Below, one piece after another: positions 56,728 to 64,000 of a stretch of DNA of 64,000 bases; position 1 is the first letter of the stretch; each line of letters starts with the position of its first letter. The notes under the pieces are model-generated. The model worked only from the letters and a program-made list of their open reading frames with translations, was not told where the DNA came from and ran no database searches. The stretch lies in assembly GCF_002848005.1 (NCBI RefSeq), contig NZ_PKHX01000005.1, positions 124,001-188,000 on the forward strand, written 5' to 3'. Source of the DNA: Varibaculum cambriense (GTDB lineage Bacteria; Actinomycetota; Actinomycetes; Actinomycetales; Actinomycetaceae). The translations under genes and the position numbers were made by a program.

Positions 56728-57615
56728 ATGTTCCTACTGCTTGCCGCCGCTATCGGACTAACAATCGGCCTGATTGTGGGGGCGCTGGGCGCCGGTGGGG
56801 GAATGCTATTTATCCCCGTGCTGGTATATTTACTGCATTTTTCCCCGCACGAGGCGGCGGCTGCCTCCCTGATTATCGTGGGGCTGACTGCTCTGGTTTC
56901 GCTGATACCGCATGCGCTTTCGGGCAATGTGCAATGGCGGAGGGGTTTACTCTTTGCGGTCTTTAGTGCTGCCGGATCGATCGGGGGTTCTCGCCTGAAT
57001 GCGATCACTCCCGGCCGCTACTTGATGTTACTGTTTGCGCTGCTAGCGGCAGTGGTAGCTATCGCGATGGCGCGGAAAGGGATCGCCTCCAGGCGCCAGT
57101 ATCGGGATCGAATCCGGAAAATTATGCAGGAGGACGCCGGAGAGATTTCCTCGGATACTGAAAACGCCACCGGGGAAGCTGCTTCTTCGGGGGTCGAATC
57201 GGGGGCAACAAGCAAGACAAAACAACCCCGCCCCCTGGTCAACCGGTTATTTAAATGGGTGCTGGCGGCGCTGATAACCGGCTTTTTGACGGGCTTCTTT
57301 GGAGTTGGCGGCGGCTTCGCCGTGGTGCCCGCGCTAGTGATTTTGCTGCACCTTAATATGCGACAGGCGGCGGCCACCTCGCTGCTGATTATGGTTATTT
57401 CTTGCGCCTCTTCGCTGCTAGCCCGGATGGGAATGACCCTGAGCATCGACCTGGTAGTGGTAACGGTTTTTGCCCTCACCTCGATGGTGGGAGGGGCGCT
57501 CGGTCCTATCCTGACCCGCCGCGCGAAAGAATATCGCTTAACTTTGGGTTTTGCGTGTTTGCTAGCGGGGGTGGCGATCGTTACTCTCAGCGAGCAGGTT
57601 CTGTCCTGGCATTAG
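56728..57615 (+). CDS. TauE/SafE family permease
   Basis: 295-residue membrane protein of the sulfite exporter TauE/SafE (TSUP) family. Two homologous halves each contain the glycine-rich GALGAGGGMLFIPVLV / GFFGVGGGFAVVPALV motif and a following EAAAASL / QAAATSL segment. About eight helices; the cytoplasmic loop between halves (about 120-175) is acidic and Ser/Thr-rich. Exports or imports small organic or sulfur anions. Start at 56728 is two bases after carB, so it is translated from the carAB message; an earlier in-frame start at 56692 would lie inside carB. Confidence 0.92.
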   Translation: MFLLLAAAIGLTIGLIVGALGAGGGMLFIPVLVYLLHFSPHEAAAASLIIVGLTALVSLIPHALSGNVQWRRGLLFAVFSAAGSIGGSRLNAITPGRYLMLLFALLAAVVAIAMARKGIASRRQYRDRIRKIMQEDAGEISSDTENATGEAASSGVESGATSKTKQPRPLVNRLFKWVLAALITGFLTGFFGVGGGFAVVPALVILLHLNMRQAAATSLLIMVISCASSLLARMGMTLSIDLVVVTVFALTSMVGGALGPILTRRAKEYRLTLGFACLLAGVAIVTLSEQVLSWH

Positions 57616-57749
57616 AATTATCGCCAAAACTCGCGGGCTGAAGTCTCATTTGCCTTTGGGGCTAGTGTTGACCGCACCTAAAAAATTAAGGTCTTGATGT
57701 TCCTGAAAATAATGATGCAAAACTTGAACCTGTTTACCGTACAAAAAAC

Positions 57750-57784
57750 TTGCTGGCGCCAGAAAATGTTTCTGGCGCCAGCAA
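57750..57784 (-). terminator. intrinsic terminator of the TPM-PspA cluster
   Basis: A 16-bp perfect stem (TTGCTGGCGCCAGAAA / complement) with a three-base loop. On the minus strand it is followed by GTTTTTTG, making it the end of the leftward pspA transcript. Confidence 0.88.
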
Positions 57785-57815
57785 AATCTAGAAAAACTGT
57801 TGGTTTAAGCGGGAG

Positions 57816-58529
57816 CTACTGGTTCTTCAAAGCCGCGAGACGAGCCTCAATCTCTGCCGCTGAACCAGACTTTTCCAGTTCCGCAAACTGATTCTCTAGG
57901 GACTCAGAAGCCAGCTCTGCGCGTCCGGCTGCCAGGGCTTCCTGTTTGCGGATTTTTTCCTCGAAACGGTTAAGTTCACTGGTGGGATCGGCCAAGTTAA
58001 ACTTTTGCGCAGTTTCTTGTACTCGGTTTTGAGCTTCCGCGGTCTTTTGCCGCGCCACCAGTTGATCACGTTTGTTCTTCAGATCCTCTAGTTTGGTTTT
58101 CATCCCGGACAGCCCCTGCTTGAGCTGTTCCGCCATTTCCTTTTGGGAAACCAGCAGCGGTTCTTGCGACTTCACTTGCTGTTCAAAATCAATCTGTTTA
58201 CCTAGCGCCAGGCGAGCCAGATTATCGAGGCGTTCGGCCTCGGCCGCATCCCCGCTCTGGCGTGCTTCTTCCGCCTTGGTTGATGCCAAAGCAGCCTTTT
58301 CACCCCATTGCGTTGCTGCGGCACGGTCTTCCTCTAGATCTTTTTCTGCCAGCCGCAGGTTTCCCACCGTCTGGGCAACTGCGCTTTCAGCTTCATGAAT
58401 CGAGTTGGTATAGTCGCGAATCATCTGATCAAGCATTTTTTCCGGATCTTCTGCCCGATCTAGCAGCGCATTAATATTGGCTTTCGCCATATTGGTAATC
58501 CGCCCCAAAATCGTTTGTTTCTCTGCCAT
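57816..58529 (-). CDS. pspA: PspA/IM30 family membrane-stress protein
   Basis: 237-residue, almost wholly helical ESCRT-III-like protein that assembles on damaged membranes. The N-terminal helix (ILGRITNMAKANINALLDRA, then EDPEKMLDQMIRDY) is typical of PspA; the rest is continuous coiled coil. The upstream in-frame 39 bases are ignored because AGGAGGCACC directly precedes the ATG at 58529. It is last in a leftward cluster with two TPM-domain membrane proteins, 68 bases after the second. Confidence 0.93.
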   Translation of the reverse strand: MAEKQTILGRITNMAKANINALLDRAEDPEKMLDQMIRDYTNSIHEAESAVAQTVGNLRLAEKDLEEDRAAATQWGEKAALASTKAEEARQSGDAAEAERLDNLARLALGKQIDFEQQVKSQEPLLVSQKEMAEQLKQGLSGMKTKLEDLKNKRDQLVARQKTAEAQNRVQETAQKFNLADPTSELNRFEEKIRKQEALAAGRAELASESLENQFAELEKSGSAAEIEARLAALKNQ

Positions 58530-58597
58530 GGTGCCTCCTACTACTGGTTGGTCCTGTCTAACTAGCAATTTTACTGGAAATATTGGAGTTTGGCTGG

Positions 58598-60583
58598 TTA
58601 AAATTTTCCTCCAAAGCCACCGCCGGAGTTACCTCCGCCGAAACTGCCCCCAAAACCTGAGCCGCTACCGCCACCAAAGCCGCCACCGGACCAATCAGAA
58701 TTGCCGCTGCCTGCGCCCCAGCCGTATCCGCCTGCCGCACCCCGGCCACTATTCAAGATCCCGCCCAGAATCATCCCGGTGAGAAAATCACTACCGCCGC
58801 CTCCGGGCTGGCCTCCCCAATCGTTGCGGCGCTGCTGGTAGTCCAAACTTGCGCTCTCCCGAGCTTTATCGGCAGCTTCTCCCGCCAATTCCGCTAGCTT
58901 TATCCCGGTATCTCCCCGAGAATCCTGTGCCTGCTGGTAGAGGGATTCGGCGCGCGCTAGATACTGGCGAGCATCCAAACCTACCGCTCCCCGGTGGCTA
59001 GAAACGTAGCTATTTGCACTAGCGATCCGGGCTTGCGCACTATCTAAAGCCGTCTGTAATCTCGCCGCGCCCTTCTGTTTTTGCTCACTGTCTTGCCGGT
59101 AGGGCGCCAGCGCTTGATCCAAATCGGCTTCCGCCTGAGCAATCGCGGATAGCGCCGCCAAGGGATCTGCCTGCCCGTCTCGAGCCTGCAGACAGTTATC
59201 AATTCCGGCCTGCGCTTTACTGCAAAGCGTCTGAAAGATCGACTTATCCTGTAAGTTAAGTCGTTTTACGTCGTCTAGGTCAGCAGAAATCGAAGTCACC
59301 GCCGCCAGCAGCGACTGCTTTAAGTTCGCCAATTGCCCCTCGGCCTCGGACACTTCCTTGATCAAGGCGCGAGCCTGGGCAATAGCTCGCTCCGCGGTTT
59401 GTACCTGTACTTTTAAGGCGGGCGAACTCGGCTCGCTTTGTAGGGGCTCCAAAGTTTCCCGCGCGGCTCCCAATAGGTTTCTGATCTGCTCAGGAGCCTC
59501 CTCCAGCGAAGTTAATGTCGCCTGGGGGTAGGTCTTATGTAGCGCTGCTACGATACCAGGGAGCTGCTCTGCCTGGGTTTCTAACTCGGAAATTAGTGAC
59601 AGTTGATTCTTTATCCGGCTAGGTAAAGAAGCTAAAGATTCTCGCAGCCTAGCCAATTTCTCTGTCTGCTGCGATAGCAACTCTAGGCAGCGTTGAGCCT
59701 GCTTTAAGGCCTCTTGCGCCTGCTGGGTTCTTTCAATACCGGCTAGGGAATCCAAGCTCGCTAACTTCTCCATAGCGCTATCTCGCGCCTGGGTAGCCTG
59801 CGCTAGCACCTGGGCATATTCTTCAGTTTGCGTTGCTCCTAGCTGCATCTTGGCGAACTCTAGTTCTTCTTTTGCCCCTCGGATGGCGTCATCGGCGGCC
59901 AGTACCGCTCCGCCTGCTTGCTCGACAATCTGTTTATCTGCGGCGGCCTGCCGGGTTCTTATTTGGGTGCGGGTCTTTGACTGCCTAAGGATAAAAGCAA
60001 TGATACCGATACCGATCCCCGCTACCACCAGGATTAACGCTAGCGGTCGCAACCAATTACCCGTCCTCGCGGATTCTTCCTCACTTACGGCGCCGCCCAT
60101 ATCAGAGGAGGAAGCGGTAGCGCTAGCAGCAAAAACCTTAATCGCTTGATCCCATTTCCCCTGGGAGAGTAAAGGCTCAATTCCTTGAACTATGCGATTT
60201 TGCCTGCTATCGCTAATGCGGACGTCAGCTGTAGGACAAATGTAGTAAGCACGTTCCTTGACCGCGATGGCTAGCAGCACGCTTTGGCTACTGCCCGCGC
60301 CTTGATCCCGGGACTTAACGCACCATTGCTGCGCGTCTAACGGCGCAAAGCTTTCAGTGAGAGCCGCATAAATCTGATAGTCGGCGCGGGAGGCTTCGCT
60401 AAGCGCTTGTGCTACCTGCCCAGAGTTTTCCAGATATCCACTCGGATCCGACAAATGCTTATCGAAAGTATTGGCAGGTGGGGTCGCGAGGGCGGGGCTG
60501 GCTAGCGCGACTGCCACGAGCATACCCGTAAGCAGCATCCAGAAGGCGGCGAATAAACGTTGCCGGAATCGAGCTAAGCACAT
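58598..60583 (-). CDS. TPM-domain membrane protein, Gly-rich tail
   Basis: 661 residues: signal peptide 1-33 (cleavage near ALA/TPP), an extracytoplasmic TPM (YgcG/Psb32-like) domain at about 40-165, one membrane helix (about 175-197), a long cytoplasmic coiled coil (about 205-585) rich in Gln/Ala/Glu, and a Gly/Ser/Phe tail (ending SGGGFGGKF). TPM domains occur in membrane-maintenance and photosystem-repair proteins; some bind calcium or hydrolyse phosphate, but no activity is assured here. It has the same plan as the larger protein encoded upstream, and pspA lies directly downstream, suggesting that the coiled coils contact PspA. Confidence 0.85.
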   Translation of the reverse strand: MCLARFRQRLFAAFWMLLTGMLVAVALASPALATPPANTFDKHLSDPSGYLENSGQVAQALSEASRADYQIYAALTESFAPLDAQQWCVKSRDQGAGSSQSVLLAIAVKERAYYICPTADVRISDSRQNRIVQGIEPLLSQGKWDQAIKVFAASATASSSDMGGAVSEEESARTGNWLRPLALILVVAGIGIGIIAFILRQSKTRTQIRTRQAAADKQIVEQAGGAVLAADDAIRGAKEELEFAKMQLGATQTEEYAQVLAQATQARDSAMEKLASLDSLAGIERTQQAQEALKQAQRCLELLSQQTEKLARLRESLASLPSRIKNQLSLISELETQAEQLPGIVAALHKTYPQATLTSLEEAPEQIRNLLGAARETLEPLQSEPSSPALKVQVQTAERAIAQARALIKEVSEAEGQLANLKQSLLAAVTSISADLDDVKRLNLQDKSIFQTLCSKAQAGIDNCLQARDGQADPLAALSAIAQAEADLDQALAPYRQDSEQKQKGAARLQTALDSAQARIASANSYVSSHRGAVGLDARQYLARAESLYQQAQDSRGDTGIKLAELAGEAADKARESASLDYQQRRNDWGGQPGGGGSDFLTGMILGGILNSGRGAAGGYGWGAGSGNSDWSGGGFGGGSGSGFGGSFGGGNSGGGFGGKF

Positions 60584-60641
60584 ACCTAGATCTTATCGGC
60601 AAGCGGGCGCGCAAGCGCGCCCCAGTGCAAAAGTTGGGCTC

Positions 60642-60671
60642 TTAGAAGAGGCCTTGTTAGAAGAGGCCTTG
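60642..60671. repeat. 15-bp tandem duplication
   Basis: TTAGAAGAGGCCTTG occurs twice head to tail (60642-60656 and 60657-60671) in the 103-base gap between the two TPM genes. It is probably replication slippage. Confidence 0.85.
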
Positions 60672-60686
60672 CCGGGCTGGGCTCTG

Positions 60687-63600
60687 CTAACTACGCTTCG
60701 CTACATCGTTTTCGGCCAGTCGCAAAGCCTGCTCAGTTTGTTGCTGCGCGCGTTGCAAGAGGCGCAAGGCTTCCTGCGGATCGTGGCTTCCCGGCTGATC
60801 AAGACGGGTCAAAGTGCGATTTGCTAGGTCAAGCATGGTGCGGGCAGCCACTCCCACTTTCGCGGTATGCACCCCGATATAGTCATCGACCGCTGCCATC
60901 AAAATCGCGACCTGCTCACTAAGCGGCTCAACCTTTTCCGCAAAGGTCAAAGCTGCCTCAACTTTGGCGGCTGCTCGCAGGGCAGCCTCTTCCGCATGTG
61001 CTTGGCGCACGATCTTTTGCGCCTGCAACAAGAGATTCTCAGTGCGTACAGTAGCTTTGAGAACCTCGTTTTCTTGTCCGGCGCGATCCATAGTCTTGGC
61101 GTCCTCGATCAGGTTCTGAGCCCGAGAAAGCAGTTTATGGGCTCCCATGACATCTCCGCCAATACGAGTGGCCTTTTGAGGGTCAACATTTTGGATACGC
61201 TCCACAATCAGGCGGCATCTGACCAGTTCTTCCCGGCAGGAAACGATTTCCCGCTCGAACCCAGCAAGGATCTCATTCAACGGGGTTTGCTGGTGATACA
61301 GATTCGTAAAGTGGGTGATCTGGTCACGTAATTCCCGCAGAGGTCCGGGCAGGTTTCCGGCTACAATCTGCTGATCAATCGGGCGGGACTGTAACTGGGC
61401 GGTAGCAAACTCCGCAAACGCAGCCCGGACGCTATCTTGAGCGCGAACCAGCGCCAAAGCAAAAGGCTGAGTTACGGTTTTGCCTACCCGCTGTTGCGCT
61501 AGCGCCAGTTTGCTGGCTCCCTTACGAGTCCAAGAATCTGCCTGGCGCAATACTTTCGTAAAGTCGGGTTGCGGGTGCGCTTCTTCCCGGTGGGAAGATT
61601 CTGGCGCTGCCACCGGGGTCGTTTCCGGTTGTGGCTTTGCGGGAACGGGTTGCGCTGGCATCTGCGGGGCAGCGGATTCCCGGGAGAAAGGCTGTGAGGG
61701 CACAGGCGAGGTCGTAGCTAGAGAAGCAGGAGCCTGTGGCTTTTCTGGCACCGGGGCTGGCTGCCAGGACGAGGAGCGGGTTTGGGATACTTGCCCCGGC
61801 GAAGAGGACGGAGCCGGTCGGTTCCTCGCTGCCGATACCTCTCCCGATACTTGCGGGATTGCCTGTGGAGATACTGGTGGCAAAGAGCGTGCATTCAGCT
61901 TGTCAATCGCAGGTGCCATTTGCGGGAGCGTAGGCATCGCTCCGGGTCTGTGTTGTTCTGCCTGGTAGGAGGCATTATCCGGTACCTGGGGGGCAGCCTC
62001 CTGGCCGGCAGGGGAAGTGCTCGCCGGCGGGTAAGCCACGCTCGGGGCGGCCTGTTGAGGTACCGCCGGGCGGATAGCATCCGGTTTCTGGGCTTGTTCT
62101 TCCCGGAAACGATCAGCTGCCTGGGCACGGGCTTTCGCCCGGGCGATCTCATCGCGACGCTCCTGGCCATAATCCCTAATTTGCGAGGCAGAAGTAACCT
62201 GGGTGTCATCGTCATTGGCCTGTGGAGGCAAATAGGTAGTTTCGCCCGGACGCAGCACTGAACTATGCCGCTGCGGCGTCGCGGGATTCGCGGCTGCGGG
62301 CGCCACAGGCGAGCTGGCGGCCGGGGTGTAAGGCGCGTTTGCTAGGGGAGGAGTCGCGGGAACTTGCCCGGGAACCTCTGCCGGTAAACTCATCGATTCG
62401 GGACTAAATGCGCCCGGTTGTGCTTGCGGTAGTGGCGCTGCTTGCGGGGATATTACTGGTTGCTGTCCCGAGGCCTCCGGGGCAGGGGTCGGAGTCTGTG
62501 GTAGCCCTTGCACTTCCGGCTGAGACTGCGGTAGCTGCGCGGACGCCGGCGGTTGCGCCTGTGGTACTGCGGCAGGTACCTGGTTGGCCGCATTGTCCGC
62601 GGTAGTGACAGGGGTATGCGAGCTAGTGCGGGCTAACGCGATTTGATCTAATTCCGCTAGTGAAGGAACTTTTCCGCCCGCTGTTTGCGTATCTAAAGTG
62701 CCCGAAAGGCCGGTGGGAATAGCAGGTTCTGCCTCGGCTGCCTGAGCCGGCGCGGTTCCCGCGGCTGCGGGCGCAAAGTTTGCCTCTTTGCTCCCGAGAC
62801 CCGTAGCGCTAGGTTCTTGCGGAGTCGGAGCTGCCGGGACGGCCGGCGAGGCGGCGGCTGCGAAGTTTTCTGGGTTAACGGCGGCGAAGTCTGGTTTATC
62901 GACTTTACCGACCGGTGCTTTCCGGGACTTTGATTTAGCTGGGGATTTATCTTTTTTGCGCCCAAACTTTAAGCGGAATTTACCCTTGCTAGGCTGCTCG
63001 TCCTCGTTCTCGTCCTCGTCAACCGCGGTCACTTTCGAAGCTTCTTTACTTGCGGAGGCTTCCGAGTCTGCGCCGCCAACTTGCCGGTTAGCTAACGGGG
63101 AGGCGGGCAGCTGGCTCGGAGATTCCTGTGGTGAGAGAGCTTCACCCGCTTCGCCCGCAGCCTGATCTTCGGCGCGTTTTTGAGCTTGTCTGCGTGCCCG
63201 GAGTACCCGAGAAATCACGATAATCACCACGATCAGGGCAATCAGGAAAGCAATCATTGCCCAAGGAGCAACCGCCAGTCCCGACCCCATTTCCGGCGCT
63301 TTCGCTGAGAGCGCATCCAGATAAGCTAGCACTGCCTCGGGATATTTTTGCTGATTGAGCAGGGGTACCATTTTTTCGGAGGCAATCGCAGATAATTCTT
63401 CCTGGGAGAGTTTTGCGGCATTATCTGCAGAAGCCAAATACATAGTCTGATTAGGGTTATCAGCCACTATCGAGAGCATATAGGAGCCTTGGGGAGCACC
63501 TGATTTTTGTAGCGCCATCAAGTTCCAATTGCTGACGGTGTCATTGGAATACTCCGAGGGGAACGCCACATAAACGTGCAAGCCCGAACGATCCAAAGAG

Positions 63601-63779
63601 GCTAACCGTTCTTTTACCTTGTCGGCCTGGCTCCCGAGCTTGTCACCGGGGTCATATACATGATTGGAAATCTTCGGCGGTTCCTCAGCATTTGCGATAT
63701 TGCCAGTAACTGCGAAACTGGTAAAAAGTGCAGCTAGAAGCACTATTACTAGTAATCCGGTTCTCTTTAAGACTCTCAC
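60687..63779 (-). CDS. large TPM-domain membrane protein with disordered linker
   Basis: 1030 residues from a GTG start preceded by GGGAGAAAC. Signal peptide 1-31 (ANA/EEPP), TPM domain about 38-160 (HVYDPGDKLGSQADKVKERL opening), membrane helix about 167-190, then roughly 570 residues of Pro/Ala/Gln/Ser-rich sequence that is very probably disordered, and a helical coiled-coil end (about 780-1025, TRKGASKLALAQQRVGKTVT onward). It shares the TPM-helix-coiled coil plan with the next gene but inserts the long linker. The cytoplasmic part could tether PspA or other partners at a distance from the membrane. First gene of the TPM-TPM-PspA cluster. Confidence 0.85.
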   Translation of the reverse strand: MRVLKRTGLLVIVLLAALFTSFAVTGNIANAEEPPKISNHVYDPGDKLGSQADKVKERLASLDRSGLHVYVAFPSEYSNDTVSNWNLMALQKSGAPQGSYMLSIVADNPNQTMYLASADNAAKLSQEELSAIASEKMVPLLNQQKYPEAVLAYLDALSAKAPEMGSGLAVAPWAMIAFLIALIVVIIVISRVLRARRQAQKRAEDQAAGEAGEALSPQESPSQLPASPLANRQVGGADSEASASKEASKVTAVDEDENEDEQPSKGKFRLKFGRKKDKSPAKSKSRKAPVGKVDKPDFAAVNPENFAAAASPAVPAAPTPQEPSATGLGSKEANFAPAAAGTAPAQAAEAEPAIPTGLSGTLDTQTAGGKVPSLAELDQIALARTSSHTPVTTADNAANQVPAAVPQAQPPASAQLPQSQPEVQGLPQTPTPAPEASGQQPVISPQAAPLPQAQPGAFSPESMSLPAEVPGQVPATPPLANAPYTPAASSPVAPAAANPATPQRHSSVLRPGETTYLPPQANDDDTQVTSASQIRDYGQERRDEIARAKARAQAADRFREEQAQKPDAIRPAVPQQAAPSVAYPPASTSPAGQEAAPQVPDNASYQAEQHRPGAMPTLPQMAPAIDKLNARSLPPVSPQAIPQVSGEVSAARNRPAPSSSPGQVSQTRSSSWQPAPVPEKPQAPASLATTSPVPSQPFSRESAAPQMPAQPVPAKPQPETTPVAAPESSHREEAHPQPDFTKVLRQADSWTRKGASKLALAQQRVGKTVTQPFALALVRAQDSVRAAFAEFATAQLQSRPIDQQIVAGNLPGPLRELRDQITHFTNLYHQQTPLNEILAGFEREIVSCREELVRCRLIVERIQNVDPQKATRIGGDVMGAHKLLSRAQNLIEDAKTMDRAGQENEVLKATVRTENLLLQAQKIVRQAHAEEAALRAAAKVEAALTFAEKVEPLSEQVAILMAAVDDYIGVHTAKVGVAARTMLDLANRTLTRLDQPGSHDPQEALRLLQRAQQQTEQALRLAENDVAKRS

Positions 63780-63910
63780 GTAAGTTTCTCCCTAACTAAT
63801 GGGGATCGCCCGGAGCGGATTAAATCCCCACTTTGCATTATCATATGCAAAGAAGTGGGTTATATGTTGGCTCATGTAACCTAGATTTAGAAAAAGTAGG
63901 GGAGAAATCA

Positions 63911-64000
63911 GTGCCAACCGGAAAAGTTAAGTGGTTTGATGCCGACAAAGGGTTCGGGTTTATCACCGCAGAGGACGGCTCGCAGGTGTTCTTACACGCC
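63911..64000 (+). CDS. cold-shock protein, partial at window end
   Basis: The first 30 codons of a CspA-type single OB-fold RNA/DNA-binding protein: GTG start after AGGGGAGAAATCA, then [18 protein letters not shown] with the RNP1 motif KGFGFI, and QVFLHA, the RNP2 motif. The rest lies outside the window. The 131-base gap before it is divergent from the TPM gene and shows no feature I can name. Confidence 0.95.
   Translation, partial: MPTGKVKWFDADKGFGFITAEDGSQVFLHA

Noticed and set aside
61480..62261. Overlapping plus-strand frames of 160 residues opposite the large TPM gene.
   Set aside because: Composition mirrors the Pro/Ala/Gln linker of the real gene; no start signals.

Overview
The window looks like chromosome from an actinobacterium of the Actinomycetaceae type (Varibaculum, Mobiluncus or Actinomyces relatives). 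The evidence is a dnaK-grpE-dnaJ-hspR operon with HspR inverted repeats, an actinobacterial-style Asp23/DUF6286/AmaP operon, a DUF4921 protein, a monomer-size eukaryote-like NADP isocitrate dehydrogenase, and GC content that by eye sits in the low to mid 50s. The genus is inferred, not shown. I saw no rRNA, tRNA, CRISPR array, transposase or prophage gene.

Layout. 0-6.6 kb: a DUF4921 protein, then a six-gene leftward envelope-stress operon (Asp23, small membrane protein, Asp23-like, DUF6286, AmaP-like, CsbD), a membrane protein, a gamma-glutamylcyclotransferase-like protein and an Hsp20 under an HspR operator. 6.7-11.5 kb: one 1600-residue InlB-repeat surface protein, AT-richer than its neighbours. 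11.7-21.9 kb: central metabolism, comprising isocitrate dehydrogenase and an apparent operon of a LacI-type sugar-binding protein with no DNA-binding domain, a eukaryote-like tandem phosphofructokinase and glucose-6-phosphate isomerase. A nested palindromic element follows, then a polysaccharide deacetylase, an aldo/keto reductase and an acetyltransferase. 22.0-30.4 kb: the heat-shock block dnaK-grpE-dnaJ-hspR, a membrane protein and clpB; two of its promoters combine HspR operators with GGAAT-N18-GTT, a SigH/SigR-like signature. 30.6-38.8 kb: a TetR protein with a long tail, a serine hydrolase, exonuclease III, a tight pyrE-SDR-TrmH operon, a propeller lipoprotein and class II aldolase.

39.2-51.9 kb is a rhamnose-containing surface-glycan locus: rmlC, GT4, rmlB, GT2, double GT2, methyltransferase with coiled coil, Wzt-type ATPase with a C-terminal binding domain, Wzm-type permease, DUF2142 membrane protein, rmlD and rmlA. 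All four dTDP-rhamnose genes, three glycosyltransferases and an exporter are present. The methyltransferase/coiled-coil protein beside a Wzt with a C-terminal domain resembles the capped, length-measured O-antigen export system (WbdD/Wzt) of Gram-negative bacteria and is my preferred candidate for an undescribed system. Diverged copies of one intergenic repeat lie on both sides of this locus.

52.2-57.6 kb holds carA-carB and a TauE-type permease. 57.8-63.8 kb is a leftward cluster of two large TPM-domain membrane proteins followed by PspA, probably an envelope-maintenance module. The window ends inside a cold-shock protein gene. Start codons were moved from the longest reading frame where a ribosome-binding site or family alignment argued for it; this is stated in each entry.
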